Assembly: GCA_023264815.1 (NCBI GenBank)
Contig: JAHFUZ010000009.1
Coordinates: 1-64,000 of the forward strand
Direction of reading: 5' to 3'
DNA: 64,000 nt
From: Arthrobacter sp.
Lineage (GTDB): Bacteria > Actinomycetota > Actinomycetes > Actinomycetales > Micrococcaceae
Every line of letters starts with the position of its first letter. The stretch's first letter is position 1. Made by a program: the position numbers and the translations under genes. Of this stretch, positions 45,470 to 54,229 are shown in pieces. A model generated the notes under the pieces. It was not told the DNA's origin, made no database searches, and worked only from the letters and a program-made list of their open reading frames with translations.

Positions 45470-47155
45470 TCAGAGCCCGAGCTCTTCGAGGACGGGCAGC
45501 TTCTCGCGCACCCAGGCGCGGGCCTCCGTGGCGCTCGGCGCGGACAGTGCCAGCTTGGCCAGCTCCTGCGCCTCGGCGAGGGTGACCGTCTTCAGGACGG
45601 CCGCCACGGCGGCGAGGGAGCGCGCCGTCATGGAGAGCGTGTTCACGCCCAGCCCGGTAAGCACGACGGCGAGGGCAGGGTCAGCCGCCGCCTCACCGCA
45701 GACGCCTACCGGTTTGCCGTTGCCCTCCGCACGCGAGCCTTCCACGGTCAGTCCCACCAGGCGCAGGACGGCTGGCTGCCACGGCGTGTTCAGCCCGGCG
45801 AGCGGGCCCAGCTGGCGGTCCGCCGCCATGGCGTACTGCGTCAGGTCGTTGGTGCCCAGGCTGGCGAAGCCCACTTCGCGAAGGATGGCCTCGGCGGTGA
45901 GCGCGGCGGAGGGGACTTCCACCATGACCCCGGGAGTCTTGATGCCGGCGTCGGCGCACATGGAGGCGAACCGCGCGGCTTCTTCGGCGGTTGAGATCAT
46001 GGGGGCCATGACCCACACGTCGGCTTCGGACTGCTGCTCGGCCAGCGCGATGGCCTCCAGTTGGCGGTCCAGGACGCCGGGGGTGGTGAAGTCGGTGCGG
46101 TAGCCGCGGACGCCCAGGGCCGGGTTGGGCTCGGTGGAGTCTGTCAGGAACGGGAGCGGCTTGTCGGCGCCGGCGTCGAGCGTACGCAGCACCACCTTCT
46201 TTCCCGGGAACGCGTCGAATACGCTCTTGTACGCGGCGGCCTGCTCCTCCACCGTGGGTTCGGTGTCACGTTCCAGGAAGCAGAATTCGGTCCGGAACAG
46301 GCCCACGCCCTGGGCGCCCAGCTTGGCGGCCGCCTCGGCATCCTTGCCGCCGCCAACATTGGCGAGCAGCGGCACCAGGTGGCCGTCCGCCGTCGTGCCC
46401 GTACCGCTGAACTCGGCCAGCAGGGACGCCGTGGCCGCCCAAGCGTCCGCGGCGGCACGCAGAGAATCATCGGGATTCGCGGTGATGCTGCCGGCGGCGC
46501 CGTCCACGTAAACTTCGGTGCCGTCCGGCAGTTCGTCCACTCCCACGGCAGCCACCACGGCCGGCAGGCCCAGTGACCGCGCGATGATGGCGGTATGGGA
46601 CTGGGGGCCGCCGCCTGCCGTCACGAGTGCCAGGACCTTGTTCGGGTCAAGGGTTGCGGTGTCGGCCGGCGCCAGGTCCTCGGCCACCAGGACGAACGGC
46701 GTGCTGGAAGCCGGAATGCCGGGAGCGGGGACGCCGCGCAGTTCAGCCACAATCCGGGCACGGACGTCCAGGACGTCGGTGGCGCGTTCAGCCATGTAGC
46801 CGCCCAGATTGTGGAGCATTTCTGCCACCGAGGAGCCGGATTCCCAGATAGCGCGTTCACTCGAGAGGCCCCTGGCAACAAGCTTGGCGGCGCCCTTGAT
46901 CAGCATGGTGTCCTTGGCCATCAGTGCCGTGGCCTCCAGGACTGCCTTGCCGTCGCCAATGGCATGGGCGGCGCGGTCCTTCAGTTCGTCGTGGACGGCT
47001 TGGGACGCGGCCTTAAGGGCGGCGGTGGCTTCCTCTGCAGTAGTTCCGGCGCTTAACTGCTCGCCTGCGGGTGGTTCGCTGATCGGTTTGGGCATCTGGC
47101 GGATGGTTCCGATGATGCGGCCGGGGCTGACGCCTACTCCTGGGAAGGTCTGCAC
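45470..47155 (-). CDS. ptsI: PTS enzyme I
   Basis: A 561-residue phosphoenolpyruvate-protein phosphotransferase. Active-site H187 is in GGGPQSHTAIIARSLGLPAV. The C-terminal PEP-binding domain has GVGLFRTEFCFLERDTEPT and the VMVEVPSAALTAE motif. GTG start at 47155 with GAGGA upstream. It is divergent from a TetR gene and the mtl genes, with ptsH downstream in the same operon. Confidence 0.93.
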   Translation of the reverse strand: MQTFPGVGVSPGRIIGTIRQMPKPISEPPAGEQLSAGTTAEEATAALKAASQAVHDELKDRAAHAIGDGKAVLEATALMAKDTMLIKGAAKLVARGLSSERAIWESGSSVAEMLHNLGGYMAERATDVLDVRARIVAELRGVPAPGIPASSTPFVLVAEDLAPADTATLDPNKVLALVTAGGGPQSHTAIIARSLGLPAVVAAVGVDELPDGTEVYVDGAAGSITANPDDSLRAAADAWAATASLLAEFSGTGTTADGHLVPLLANVGGGKDAEAAAKLGAQGVGLFRTEFCFLERDTEPTVEEQAAAYKSVFDAFPGKKVVLRTLDAGADKPLPFLTDSTEPNPALGVRGYRTDFTTPGVLDRQLEAIALAEQQSEADVWVMAPMISTAEEAARFASMCADAGIKTPGVMVEVPSAALTAEAILREVGFASLGTNDLTQYAMAADRQLGPLAGLNTPWQPAVLRLVGLTVEGSRAEGNGKPVGVCGEAAADPALAVVLTGLGVNTLSMTARSLAAVAAVLKTVTLAEAQELAKLALSAPSATEARAWVREKLPVLEELGL

Positions 47156-47269
47156 TGAAGATCCTCATTCTCTGCCGGTAGCCAGGCGCGCCCTCGGTAG
47201 TCCCGGCGCCATGCCGGGGCCATCGCGACAACTGCGTGCGACGGCGGAAACGTGCCTGAAAAAATTGTA

Positions 47270-47285
47270 TGTGATTCAGTTCATA
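47270..47285. promoter_or_regulatory. CRP-like site TGTGA-N6-TCATA between ptsI and tetR
   Basis: This site matches the CRP/GlxR consensus TGTGA-N6-TCACA at nine of ten fixed bases. It lies in the 161-base divergent region, right next to a TATAGC palindrome. Catabolite control of ptsI or mtl is likely. Confidence 0.5.
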
Positions 47286-47298
47286 TAGCAATGCTATA
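47284..47298. promoter_or_regulatory. Palindrome TATAGC-AAT-GCTATA, probable TetR operator
   Basis: A perfect dyad of 6-base arms sits 19 bases upstream of the TetR gene and overlaps the CRP-like site by two bases. It is the likely binding site of the adjacent TetR protein, in position to control both tetR-mtlAD and ptsI-ptsH. Confidence 0.5.
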
Positions 47299-47316
47299 GG
47301 TGATAGGGTAGCGGCT

Positions 47317-48045
47317 ATGAGTTTGGATGGCCAGCTTCCCCCCAAAATGCGTCTGCTGCGAGCAGCGGCCGAATTGCTGGCAAACTCCGCGGGCGCCTCG
47401 GTGTCCACCCGCCAGATCACGCAGCTGGCGGGTGTCACGGCGCCCACGCTGTACCACCACTTCGGTGACAAGGAAGGTCTTTTCGACGCCGTCGTCGCCG
47501 CAGGTTTTGAGGAGTATGTTGCGGGCGAGAGGGATTTCGCCCCGTCCGGACAGCCGCTGGAGGACATCCGGCGGATGTGGGACAACCACGTCCAGTTCGG
47601 GCTCAAGCAGCCTGAACTGTATTTGGTGATGTTCGGCAATATCCGTCCGGAAAGCCGCCCCGCCATCGTTGCAGATGCCGAGGCATTGCTCGAGGAAATG
47701 CTGACCAAAGCAGCAGCAGCCGGCCAGCTGAACGTGCAGCCGCGGGAGGCGGCCAGGTCCATCCTGGCCGCGAACGTGGGTGTGACGCTCATGCTGATTG
47801 CGGAGCCTGCCGCTGAACGGAACCTTGAACTGTCCACCATGACCCGGGACGCCATGATTTTCGCGGTGTCCACGGAGCAGGCCGCGGGAGCCTCCCCGGA
47901 AGACTCCGGGAAATCCTCGGTAGTGGTGGCAGCGATCGCCCTGAACGCCGCACTTCAGGCATCGCACTCAGACCAGCTCTCCAGTTCGGAACTCAAACTG
48001 TTCCTCGAATGGCTCCACCGGATCTCCACCAGCACGTCGTCGTAA
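47317..48045 (+). CDS. TetR-family regulator of the mtl region
   Basis: A 242-residue TetR regulator with HTH TRQITQLAGVTAPTLYHHFGDKEGLFDAV near residues 28-56. It is the first gene of tetR-mtlA-mtlD, a clear hint that it controls mannitol uptake, perhaps as a repressor relieved by mannitol or its phosphate. A palindromic site lies just upstream. The start ATG has a weak ribosome site. Confidence 0.8.
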   Translation: MSLDGQLPPKMRLLRAAAELLANSAGASVSTRQITQLAGVTAPTLYHHFGDKEGLFDAVVAAGFEEYVAGERDFAPSGQPLEDIRRMWDNHVQFGLKQPELYLVMFGNIRPESRPAIVADAEALLEEMLTKAAAAGQLNVQPREAARSILAANVGVTLMLIAEPAAERNLELSTMTRDAMIFAVSTEQAAGASPEDSGKSSVVVAAIALNAALQASHSDQLSSSELKLFLEWLHRISTSTSS

Positions 48046-48094
48046 ATATCAGACCCATCCTGCGCTGCAGCAGGAATGACGGTTAGGAAATCAC

Positions 48095-50170
48095 ATGGCA
48101 ACAGAGACAGTTGCAAAACCCCGCGCCAGCGTGCGGGTCGGCGTCCAGAAGTTTGGGACGTTCCTGTCCGGAATGATCATGCCCAATATCGGGGCGTTCA
48201 TCGCCTGGGGCCTCATCACCGCCCTCTTTATCGAGAAGGGCTGGATACCGGTTCCGGGCCTGGGCGGCTTCGGCGAAACCAACGGAAAGCCGAACATCGG
48301 CCTCGTCGGCCCCATGATCACTTACCTGCTGCCCCTGCTGATCGCCTACACCGGCGGCCGGATGGTCTACGACGTCCGCGGCGGCGTGGTGGGCGCCATC
48401 GGCACCATGGGCGTCATTGTGGGTGCCGGCATCCCGATGTTCATCGGCGCCATGATCATGGGCCCGCTGGGCGGCTGGACCATGAAGAAGATCGACTCGC
48501 TCTGGGACGGCAAGATCAGGCCCGGCTTCGAGATGCTGGTGAACAACTTCGCTGCAGGCATCTGGGGCGCCTTCCTGGCCATGCTTGGCTACTACGGCAT
48601 TTCCCCGCTGGTGCAGGCCTTCAGCACGGGCGCCGGGAACGTGGTCCAGTTCCTGGTCAACAACGGCCTGCTGCCCCTCACCAGCATTTTCATCGAACCG
48701 GCCAAGGTCCTGTTCCTGAACAACGCCATCAACCACGGCGTGCTGACCCCGCTGGGCATCCAGCAGTCGCTGGAGCAGGGCAAATCCATCCTCTTCCTGC
48801 TCGAAGCCAACCCCGGCCCTGGCCTGGGCATCCTGCTCGCCTACATGTTCTTCGGCAAGGGTGTGGCCAAGGCGTCAGCCTCCGGCGCGGCGATCATCCA
48901 CTTCCTCGGCGGCATCCACGAGATCTACTTCCCGTACGTCCTGATGCGCCCGCTGCTGATCCTGGCCGCGATCGCCGGCGGCATGACCGGTATTGCCACC
49001 CTGGCCATCACCGGCTCCGGACTGGTTGCCCCGGCGGCTCCGGGTTCCATCATCGCGGTCCTGGCCCAGACCTCCCGTGACAGCTACCTCGGCGTGATCC
49101 TGGCGGTGCTTCTTGCCACCACGGTCTCCTTCCTGGTGGCCTCGGTGATCCTGAAGACCACCAAGCACAGCGACGAGGTGGACCTTAACGACGCCACCTC
49201 CAAGATGGAGGCCATGAAGGGCAAGAAGAGCTCCGTGTCCTCCGTCCTGACGGGCGCCGGTGCTGGTGCCGGCGTAGGCACGGCCGTCCTGGCCGGTCCC
49301 ATCAGGAACATCGTGTTTGCGTGCGACGCCGGCATGGGCTCCAGTGCCATGGGCGCCTCGGTGCTGCGGAACAAGATCAAGGCTGCCGGATTCCCGGACG
49401 TCAAGGTCACCAACGCGGCCATCGCCAACCTTCGCGACGACTACGACGTGGTGATCACCCACCAGGACTTGACGGAACGGGCCAGGCCGGTCACCTCCAG
49501 CGCCGCGCACTTCTCGGTGGACAACTTCATGAACAGCCCGCGGTACGACGAGATCGTGGAACTGGTCAAGGAAAGCAATACGCCGAAAACGGCCGGCGGT
49601 GACGCCGGAACGGCCGCGGCCGCCGGAGCCGGCGCCGCAGCGGCCGGAACCGCTGCGGCGGGCCACGGCGCGCACGTTGCCGACACCCCCGTGGACGCGG
49701 CACCCGCTAGCGGTGCCGAACCAGCCGCCGCACCGCCGTCGGACATCCTCGTGGCTGACAGTGTTGTCCTTAACGGCACCGCCACCACCCGCGATGCCGC
49801 GATCGACGAAGCGGGCCGGCTCCTGCTGGACCGCGGCGCCGTGGACGAGGGCTACATCGCGGCCATGCATGAGCGCGAGGAATCCGTGTCCACGTACATG
49901 GGCAGCTTCCTGGCCATCCCGCACGGCACCAACGCTGCCAAGGACCACATCATGAAGTCCGCGGTGTCCGTGATCCGCTACCCGGACGGCATCGACTGGA
50001 ACGGCAAGCAAGTCAAGTTCGTGGTGGGCGTTGCGGGCATCAACAACGAGCACCTCCACATCCTGTCCTCCATCGCCAAGGTCTTCACCAACAAGGCCCA
50101 GGTGGCCCAGCTGGAGGCCGCGACCACCGTGGACGAAGTCCTGGACCTCTTCGGAAAGGTCAACGCATAG
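48095..50170 (+). CDS. mtlA: Mannitol PTS enzyme IICBA
   Basis: A 691-residue fused PTS permease. Residues 15-350 form the EIIC channel (VGVQKFGTFLSGMIMPNIGAFIAWG). EIIB holds the phosphorylated cysteine in FACDAGMGSSAMGASVLRNK near 408. A low-complexity Ala/Gly linker follows, and EIIA at the C-terminus carries the histidine in FLAIPHGTNAAK. The order C-B-A equals that of E. coli MtlA. It takes up mannitol as mannitol 1-phosphate, using HPr phosphorylated by ptsI. Confidence 0.93.
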   Translation: MATETVAKPRASVRVGVQKFGTFLSGMIMPNIGAFIAWGLITALFIEKGWIPVPGLGGFGETNGKPNIGLVGPMITYLLPLLIAYTGGRMVYDVRGGVVGAIGTMGVIVGAGIPMFIGAMIMGPLGGWTMKKIDSLWDGKIRPGFEMLVNNFAAGIWGAFLAMLGYYGISPLVQAFSTGAGNVVQFLVNNGLLPLTSIFIEPAKVLFLNNAINHGVLTPLGIQQSLEQGKSILFLLEANPGPGLGILLAYMFFGKGVAKASASGAAIIHFLGGIHEIYFPYVLMRPLLILAAIAGGMTGIATLAITGSGLVAPAAPGSIIAVLAQTSRDSYLGVILAVLLATTVSFLVASVILKTTKHSDEVDLNDATSKMEAMKGKKSSVSSVLTGAGAGAGVGTAVLAGPIRNIVFACDAGMGSSAMGASVLRNKIKAAGFPDVKVTNAAIANLRDDYDVVITHQDLTERARPVTSSAAHFSVDNFMNSPRYDEIVELVKESNTPKTAGGDAGTAAAAGAGAAAAGTAAAGHGAHVADTPVDAAPASGAEPAAAPPSDILVADSVVLNGTATTRDAAIDEAGRLLLDRGAVDEGYIAAMHEREESVSTYMGSFLAIPHGTNAAKDHIMKSAVSVIRYPDGIDWNGKQVKFVVGVAGINNEHLHILSSIAKVFTNKAQVAQLEAATTVDEVLDLFGKVNA

Positions 50171-51333
50171 TGAAGGCAGTACATTTCGGCGCCGGGAACA
50201 TCGGCCGCGGCTTTGTGGGTCTGCTGCTGCACCAGGCCGGGTATGAGATGGTGTTCGCCGACGTCGCGGACGCCCTCATTGACCAGCTGGCGGCAGCGGA
50301 CAGCTACAGCGTCCACGAGGTGGGGGAGAACCCCACGGTCCGGACGGTGGACAACTTCCGGGCGCTGAATTCCGCCACGCAGGAAGCGGAACTGGTGCGG
50401 GAAATCGCGACGGCGGACATCGTCACCACCGCGGTGGGGCCGCACATCCTGAAGTTCGTGGCGCCCGCCATCACCAAGGGCATCGCCGCGCGGGAGGCCG
50501 GGCTGGCGCCGCTGCAGGTCATGGCCTGTGAGAACGCCATCAACGCCACGGACATCCTGCGGGACGAAGTGGCTGCGCTCTGGGACGACGCTGCCGGCTC
50601 GCTGGACTCCCTGGCAGTGTTTGCGAACACCGCCGTGGACCGGATCGTGCCCAACCAGGAACCCGGTCAGGGCCTGGATGTCACAGTGGAGACGTTCTAT
50701 GAGTGGGTCATCGACCGGACCGCGTTCGGCAACGCGGCGCCGGTGATACCGGGTGCCACGTTCGTGGACGAGCTCGCGCCCTACATCGAACGGAAGCTCT
50801 TCACCGTGAACACCGGGCACGCCTCCGCAGCATACCTCGGGTTTGAGGCGGGCGTGGAGAAGATCTCCGACGCCATGGCCGACCAGGACGTTGCGGAGGA
50901 CGTCCGGGCCGTCCTGGAGGAGACCAAGCAGCTGCTGGTGGCCAAGCACGGGTTCAGCAACGACGAGCAGGAAGCCTACGTCCAGAAGATCCTGGTCCGG
51001 TTCTCCAATCCGCACCTGCCGGACACGGTCAACCGGGTGGGCCGCGCCCCGCTGCGGAAGCTCAGCCGGCATGAGCGGTTCATCGGCCCGGCCGCCGAGC
51101 TCGCTGAGCGCGGCATCGTGCCGGAGGCCCTGCTGGGTGCCATCGCTGCGGCCCTGCGCTTCAACGATCCTGCCGACGCCGAAGCCACGGAGCTTGCGCA
51201 GATCCTGGCCTCATCCACGCCGGCCGATGCCACGGCCCGGATCACGGGCCTGGCGCCCGAGCATCCGCTGTTCGCGGCAGTGTCCACCCTGGTGGAGGAG
51301 CGCCAGGCGGAAGGGGCGAAGGCCCCGGCTTAG
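50170..51333 (+). CDS. mtlD: Mannitol-1-phosphate 5-dehydrogenase
   Basis: A 387-residue NAD-dependent enzyme turning mannitol 1-phosphate into fructose 6-phosphate. VHFGAGNIGRGFVGLLLHQ at residues 4-22 is the NAD-binding start, and ERKLFTVNTGHASAAYLG near 205 carries the family catalytic residues. GTG start overlaps the mtlA stop by one base, so uptake and first oxidation are coupled. It is followed by a 32-bp repeat cluster. Confidence 0.93.
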   Translation: MKAVHFGAGNIGRGFVGLLLHQAGYEMVFADVADALIDQLAAADSYSVHEVGENPTVRTVDNFRALNSATQEAELVREIATADIVTTAVGPHILKFVAPAITKGIAAREAGLAPLQVMACENAINATDILRDEVAALWDDAAGSLDSLAVFANTAVDRIVPNQEPGQGLDVTVETFYEWVIDRTAFGNAAPVIPGATFVDELAPYIERKLFTVNTGHASAAYLGFEAGVEKISDAMADQDVAEDVRAVLEETKQLLVAKHGFSNDEQEAYVQKILVRFSNPHLPDTVNRVGRAPLRKLSRHERFIGPAAELAERGIVPEALLGAIAAALRFNDPADAEATELAQILASSTPADATARITGLAPEHPLFAAVSTLVEERQAEGAKAPA

Positions 51334-51351
51334 AACCACCCCCCCCGGCGC

Positions 51352-51430
51352 GCGACGCTCTCTCACTTGATGCGGGTTTTCCCGCGACGCTCTCGCACTT
51401 AATGTGGGTTCTCCCGCGACGCTCTCTCAC
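51352..51430. repeat. 32-bp tandem repeat cluster B
   Basis: Two full 32-bp units begin at 51352 and 51384, and a third partial one at 51416. The consensus reads GCGACGCTCTCTCACTT then RATGYGGGTTYTCCC. The cluster lies between the convergent mtlD and a small membrane-protein gene, whose stop it overlaps slightly. There are no spacers between units, unlike a CRISPR array. Confidence 0.75.
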
Positions 51431-51723
51431 CTGCCGCCGGGCTCCGGGGCGTCCGACGGCGTCACTCGCCCCAGTGCGGCCGTGATGTACCGCATCACCA
51501 GGGAAGCGGCGATCAGTGCGGCGGAAAACGGCAGGAAGAACAGCGTGACCAGTTGGAAAGCCGTCTGTAGAACCATCCCCACCGCTTGCGAATAGGACGG
51601 GCCCAGGATCAGTGACTGCATGATCTGCGGTGCCAGGATGACCGAAAAGGCGCCCACGGCACCCACGATGATTCCGGCCCGCAAAGTGGTTAGTGGCAAA
51701 CGGATGGCTGCATTCTGATCCAT
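51427..51723 (-). CDS. Small membrane protein, unknown
   Basis: A 98-residue protein with two long hydrophobic segments (LRAGIIVGAVGAFSVILAPQIM and FQLVTLFFLPFSAALIAASLVM). I do not recognise it. Its start is preceded by a cluster of the 32-bp repeat and its 3' end by another. It stands between mtlD and an amino-acid permease gene, without operon partners. Confidence 0.5.
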   Translation of the reverse strand: MDQNAAIRLPLTTLRAGIIVGAVGAFSVILAPQIMQSLILGPSYSQAVGMVLQTAFQLVTLFFLPFSAALIAASLVMRYITAALGRVTPSDAPEPGGR

Positions 51724-51831
51724 TGTTCGGATCCTTCCCCCAAGTGAGTGTTCCCGCCGGTGCCGGCTTCCTTAGCCAAGCACGGGATCCCTGGCGGCAC
51801 AAGGAATACCCCTCGGCCAGCACAGACGACA

Positions 51832-51865
51832 AAACCCTCTCCCGCCAACCGGTGGGAGAGGGTTT
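51832..51865 (-). terminator. Terminator of the amino-acid permease
   Basis: A perfect 12-base stem (AAACCCTCTCCC at 51832-51843 with 51854-51865) has a 10-base loop. On the minus strand it ends in GGGTTTT, a short U-tract. It lies 93 bases behind the permease stop. Confidence 0.6.
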
Positions 51866-51869
51866 GCCG

Positions 51870-51931
51870 AAAACCCCCATCAAATGAGAGAGCGTCAGCT
51901 AAAAACCCCCATCAAATGAGAGAGCGTCCCC
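51870..51931. repeat. 32-bp repeat cluster C
   Basis: Two units in the opposite orientation, AAAACCCCCATCAAATGAGA plus GAGCGTC, begin at 51870 and 51902, exactly 32 bases apart. They sit just behind the permease stop on the minus strand. Confidence 0.75.
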
Positions 51932-51958
51932 GGTGGGTGGGGGGGCTGGGGGTGGCCG

Positions 51959-53428
51959 TTAGGCGGACTTTGCCGCGGCGGCGGTTTCGGCGCCGGCCAT
52001 GGCCTTCCACTCGGCCACCCGGGCCTGGTGCAGCGGTGTCTTCCGGACCAGGGCGTACGCAATGCCCAGAACCGCGAACCAGACCGGTGTCACAAGCAGC
52101 GCCGTCAGAGTGTCCGGCTGGGTGGTGAGCGCCCAGATGAGGAAGGCGAAGAACGCGAACACCACCCACACCATCGGAATGCCGCCGGGCATCTTGAACG
52201 GGGAGTCCCGATGCAGGGCCGGGCGGCGCTTCCGGAACGCCAGGTAGCTGGCCAGGATGATGGACCAGACGAACATAAAGCAGACCGCGGACACGGTGGT
52301 CACCATGTCGAAGGCCGCGCCAACGTCCTTGCCCGCGTAGAGCAGGACGACGCCGGCGAGGAGCAGCACGCAGGACAGGAACAGGGCGTTCTGGGGTACT
52401 TTGCGGCTGGAGAGGCGGCCGAAGAGCTTGGGGGCGTCGCCGTCGTGCGCCAGCCCGAACACCATCCGCGAGGTGGAGTAGATCCCGGAGTTGGCCGATG
52501 ACATCGCGGACGTCAGCACCACCAGGTTGACCACCATGGCGGCCATGCCCAGGCCCGCAAGCGAGAACATGCCGATGAAGGGGCTGTGGCCCGCCTTGAA
52601 CTCGGTCCACGGCGTGACGGACATGAGGATGATGAGCGCGCCTACGTAGAAGAGCATGACGCGCAGGGGGATGGCGTTGATGGCCCGGGGGAGATTGTGT
52701 TCCGGGTTCTTGGTTTCCGCGGCGGCGGTGCCCACCAGTTCGATGCCCACGAACGCGAACACGGCGATCTGGAACCCGGCCACGAAGCCCATGAACTCCT
52801 TCGGGAAGAAGCCGCCGTGGCTCCACAGGTTGGTGAAGCTCGCGGTGCCGGCGTTGGAGGTGAAGCCGGTGAAGATCATCACCAGGCCCACAACGATCAG
52901 CGCCACGATGGCAACGATCTTGATGAGGGCGAACCAGAACTCGGTTTCGCCGAAGGCTTTGACCGTGGGCAGGTTCAGCAGCAGGAGGATGATGATGGTC
53001 GCCAGGCCGGGTATCCACAGCTGGATTCCGGGCCACAGCTCGTTGGCGTAGCCGGCAATCGCGATGACGTCGGCCACGCCGGTCACCACCCAGCAGAACC
53101 AGTAGGTCCAGCCGGTAAAGAAACCGGCCCAGGGTCCCAGCAGGTCGCCCGCAAAGTCGCTGAAGGACTTGTAATTCAGGTTGGACAGCAGCAGCTGGCC
53201 CATGGCCCGCATCACGAAGAACAGCATAAAGCCGATGATCATGTACACGAAGATGACGGACGGTCCGGCCACGGAAATGGTCTTGCCGGAGCCCATGAAC
53301 AGGCCCGTGCCGATCGCTCCGCCGATGGCCAGGAGCTGGATGTGCCGATTGCTCAGCGAGCGTGAGAGGTGGGGCTCGCTGTCCCGGCTGGAGGCAGTCC
53401 TCTGCCCCGTGGTTGTCTGCTCAGACAT
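51959..53428 (-). CDS. Amino-acid permease (AAT/APC family, CycA-like)
   Basis: A 489-residue permease of the amino acid transporter group with twelve hydrophobic segments. RHIQLLAIGGAIGTGLFMGSGKTISVAGPS is the family start motif. The D-serine/D-alanine/glycine permeases are near relatives, but I cannot name the substrate. It is a single gene, divergent from the GNAT upstream. A hairpin and a repeat cluster follow its stop. Confidence 0.85.
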   Translation of the reverse strand: MSEQTTTGQRTASSRDSEPHLSRSLSNRHIQLLAIGGAIGTGLFMGSGKTISVAGPSVIFVYMIIGFMLFFVMRAMGQLLLSNLNYKSFSDFAGDLLGPWAGFFTGWTYWFCWVVTGVADVIAIAGYANELWPGIQLWIPGLATIIILLLLNLPTVKAFGETEFWFALIKIVAIVALIVVGLVMIFTGFTSNAGTASFTNLWSHGGFFPKEFMGFVAGFQIAVFAFVGIELVGTAAAETKNPEHNLPRAINAIPLRVMLFYVGALIILMSVTPWTEFKAGHSPFIGMFSLAGLGMAAMVVNLVVLTSAMSSANSGIYSTSRMVFGLAHDGDAPKLFGRLSSRKVPQNALFLSCVLLLAGVVLLYAGKDVGAAFDMVTTVSAVCFMFVWSIILASYLAFRKRRPALHRDSPFKMPGGIPMVWVVFAFFAFLIWALTTQPDTLTALLVTPVWFAVLGIAYALVRKTPLHQARVAEWKAMAGAETAAAAKSA

Positions 53429-53579
53429 GTGCTTAATCCTTCGATTGGTCCGCCGGTAAGGGTGACGGCGGTTACAAAATCAGCTGTACCACCGTACCCG
53501 CTCGGCGGTGACATGATGAACACGGCGGCTCCGGTGCCTGTCTGGGTGGCCGGACGGGGCACTGTGGAATGCTGGTGGG

Positions 53580-54101
53580 GTGACGAATCACCAGGGCGCG
53601 CCGCCCCCTTTGCTGACTGCCGACGTCGACGGCGGGACTTTCCGCCTTCGCCCCGCCTCACCTGCGGACCTGCCCGCAATGGTTGCCCTGCTGGCGGACG
53701 ATGCCATGGGTGCCGGCCGTGAAACGGCCCGGGATATGGTGCCGTATGAGGAGGCCTTCGCCGCGATCGACGCCGACCCGGCCCACCTGCTCGTGGTGGG
53801 GGAACTGGTGCCGGACGGAGCTGCGAACGGTCCGGTGATGGCGATGTTCCAGTTGAGTTTTCTGCCCGGCATCTCACGGCAGGGTGCCTGGCGCTCGCAG
53901 ATTGAGGCCGTCCGCGTGGCTGGGAGTCTCCGCGGCCAGGGCATCGGGAACCTGATGATGCGGTGGGCAATCGACGAGTCCCGGCGTCGTGGTTGCACCC
54001 TGATGCAGCTGACCACGCACAAGTCACGGGCGGCCGCCCACCGGTTCTACGAGCGGCTGGGGTTTGACGCCAGCCATGAAGGTATGAAGCTCACGCTCTG
54101 A
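53580..54101 (+). CDS. GNAT-family N-acetyltransferase
   Basis: A 173-residue acetyltransferase. VRVAGSLRGQGIGNLMMRWAIDESRRRGC is the acetyl-CoA binding motif and AHRFYERLGFDASHEGMKLTL the typical end. GTG start at 53580. It is divergent from the amino-acid permease. The acetyl acceptor is unknown. Confidence 0.85.
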   Translation: MTNHQGAPPPLLTADVDGGTFRLRPASPADLPAMVALLADDAMGAGRETARDMVPYEEAFAAIDADPAHLLVVGELVPDGAANGPVMAMFQLSFLPGISRQGAWRSQIEAVRVAGSLRGQGIGNLMMRWAIDESRRRGCTLMQLTTHKSRAAAHRFYERLGFDASHEGMKLTL

Positions 54102-54110
54102 GCAATGCAA

Positions 54111-54186
54111 AGTGAGAGAGCGTTGGATATAAACGCACATTAAGTGAGAGAGCGTTGGTATAAACGCACATTAAGTGAGAGAGCGT
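54111..54186. repeat. 32-bp repeat cluster D
   Basis: Units AGTGAGAGAGCGTTGGATATAA... start at 54111 (32 bases), 54143 (31 bases) and 54174 (partial). The cluster lies between the convergent GNAT and drug-exporter genes and shows the same core (GTGAGAGAGCGT) as clusters A to C. Confidence 0.75.
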
Positions 54187-54229
54187 GCGCCGGGCGGGTG
54201 GCTGCTGTGACACGGCCCGCTCCGGGAAG

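Noticed and set aside
51352..51430. CRISPR array
   Set aside because: The 32-bp units are directly adjacent, have no unique spacers, and no cas genes are nearby.
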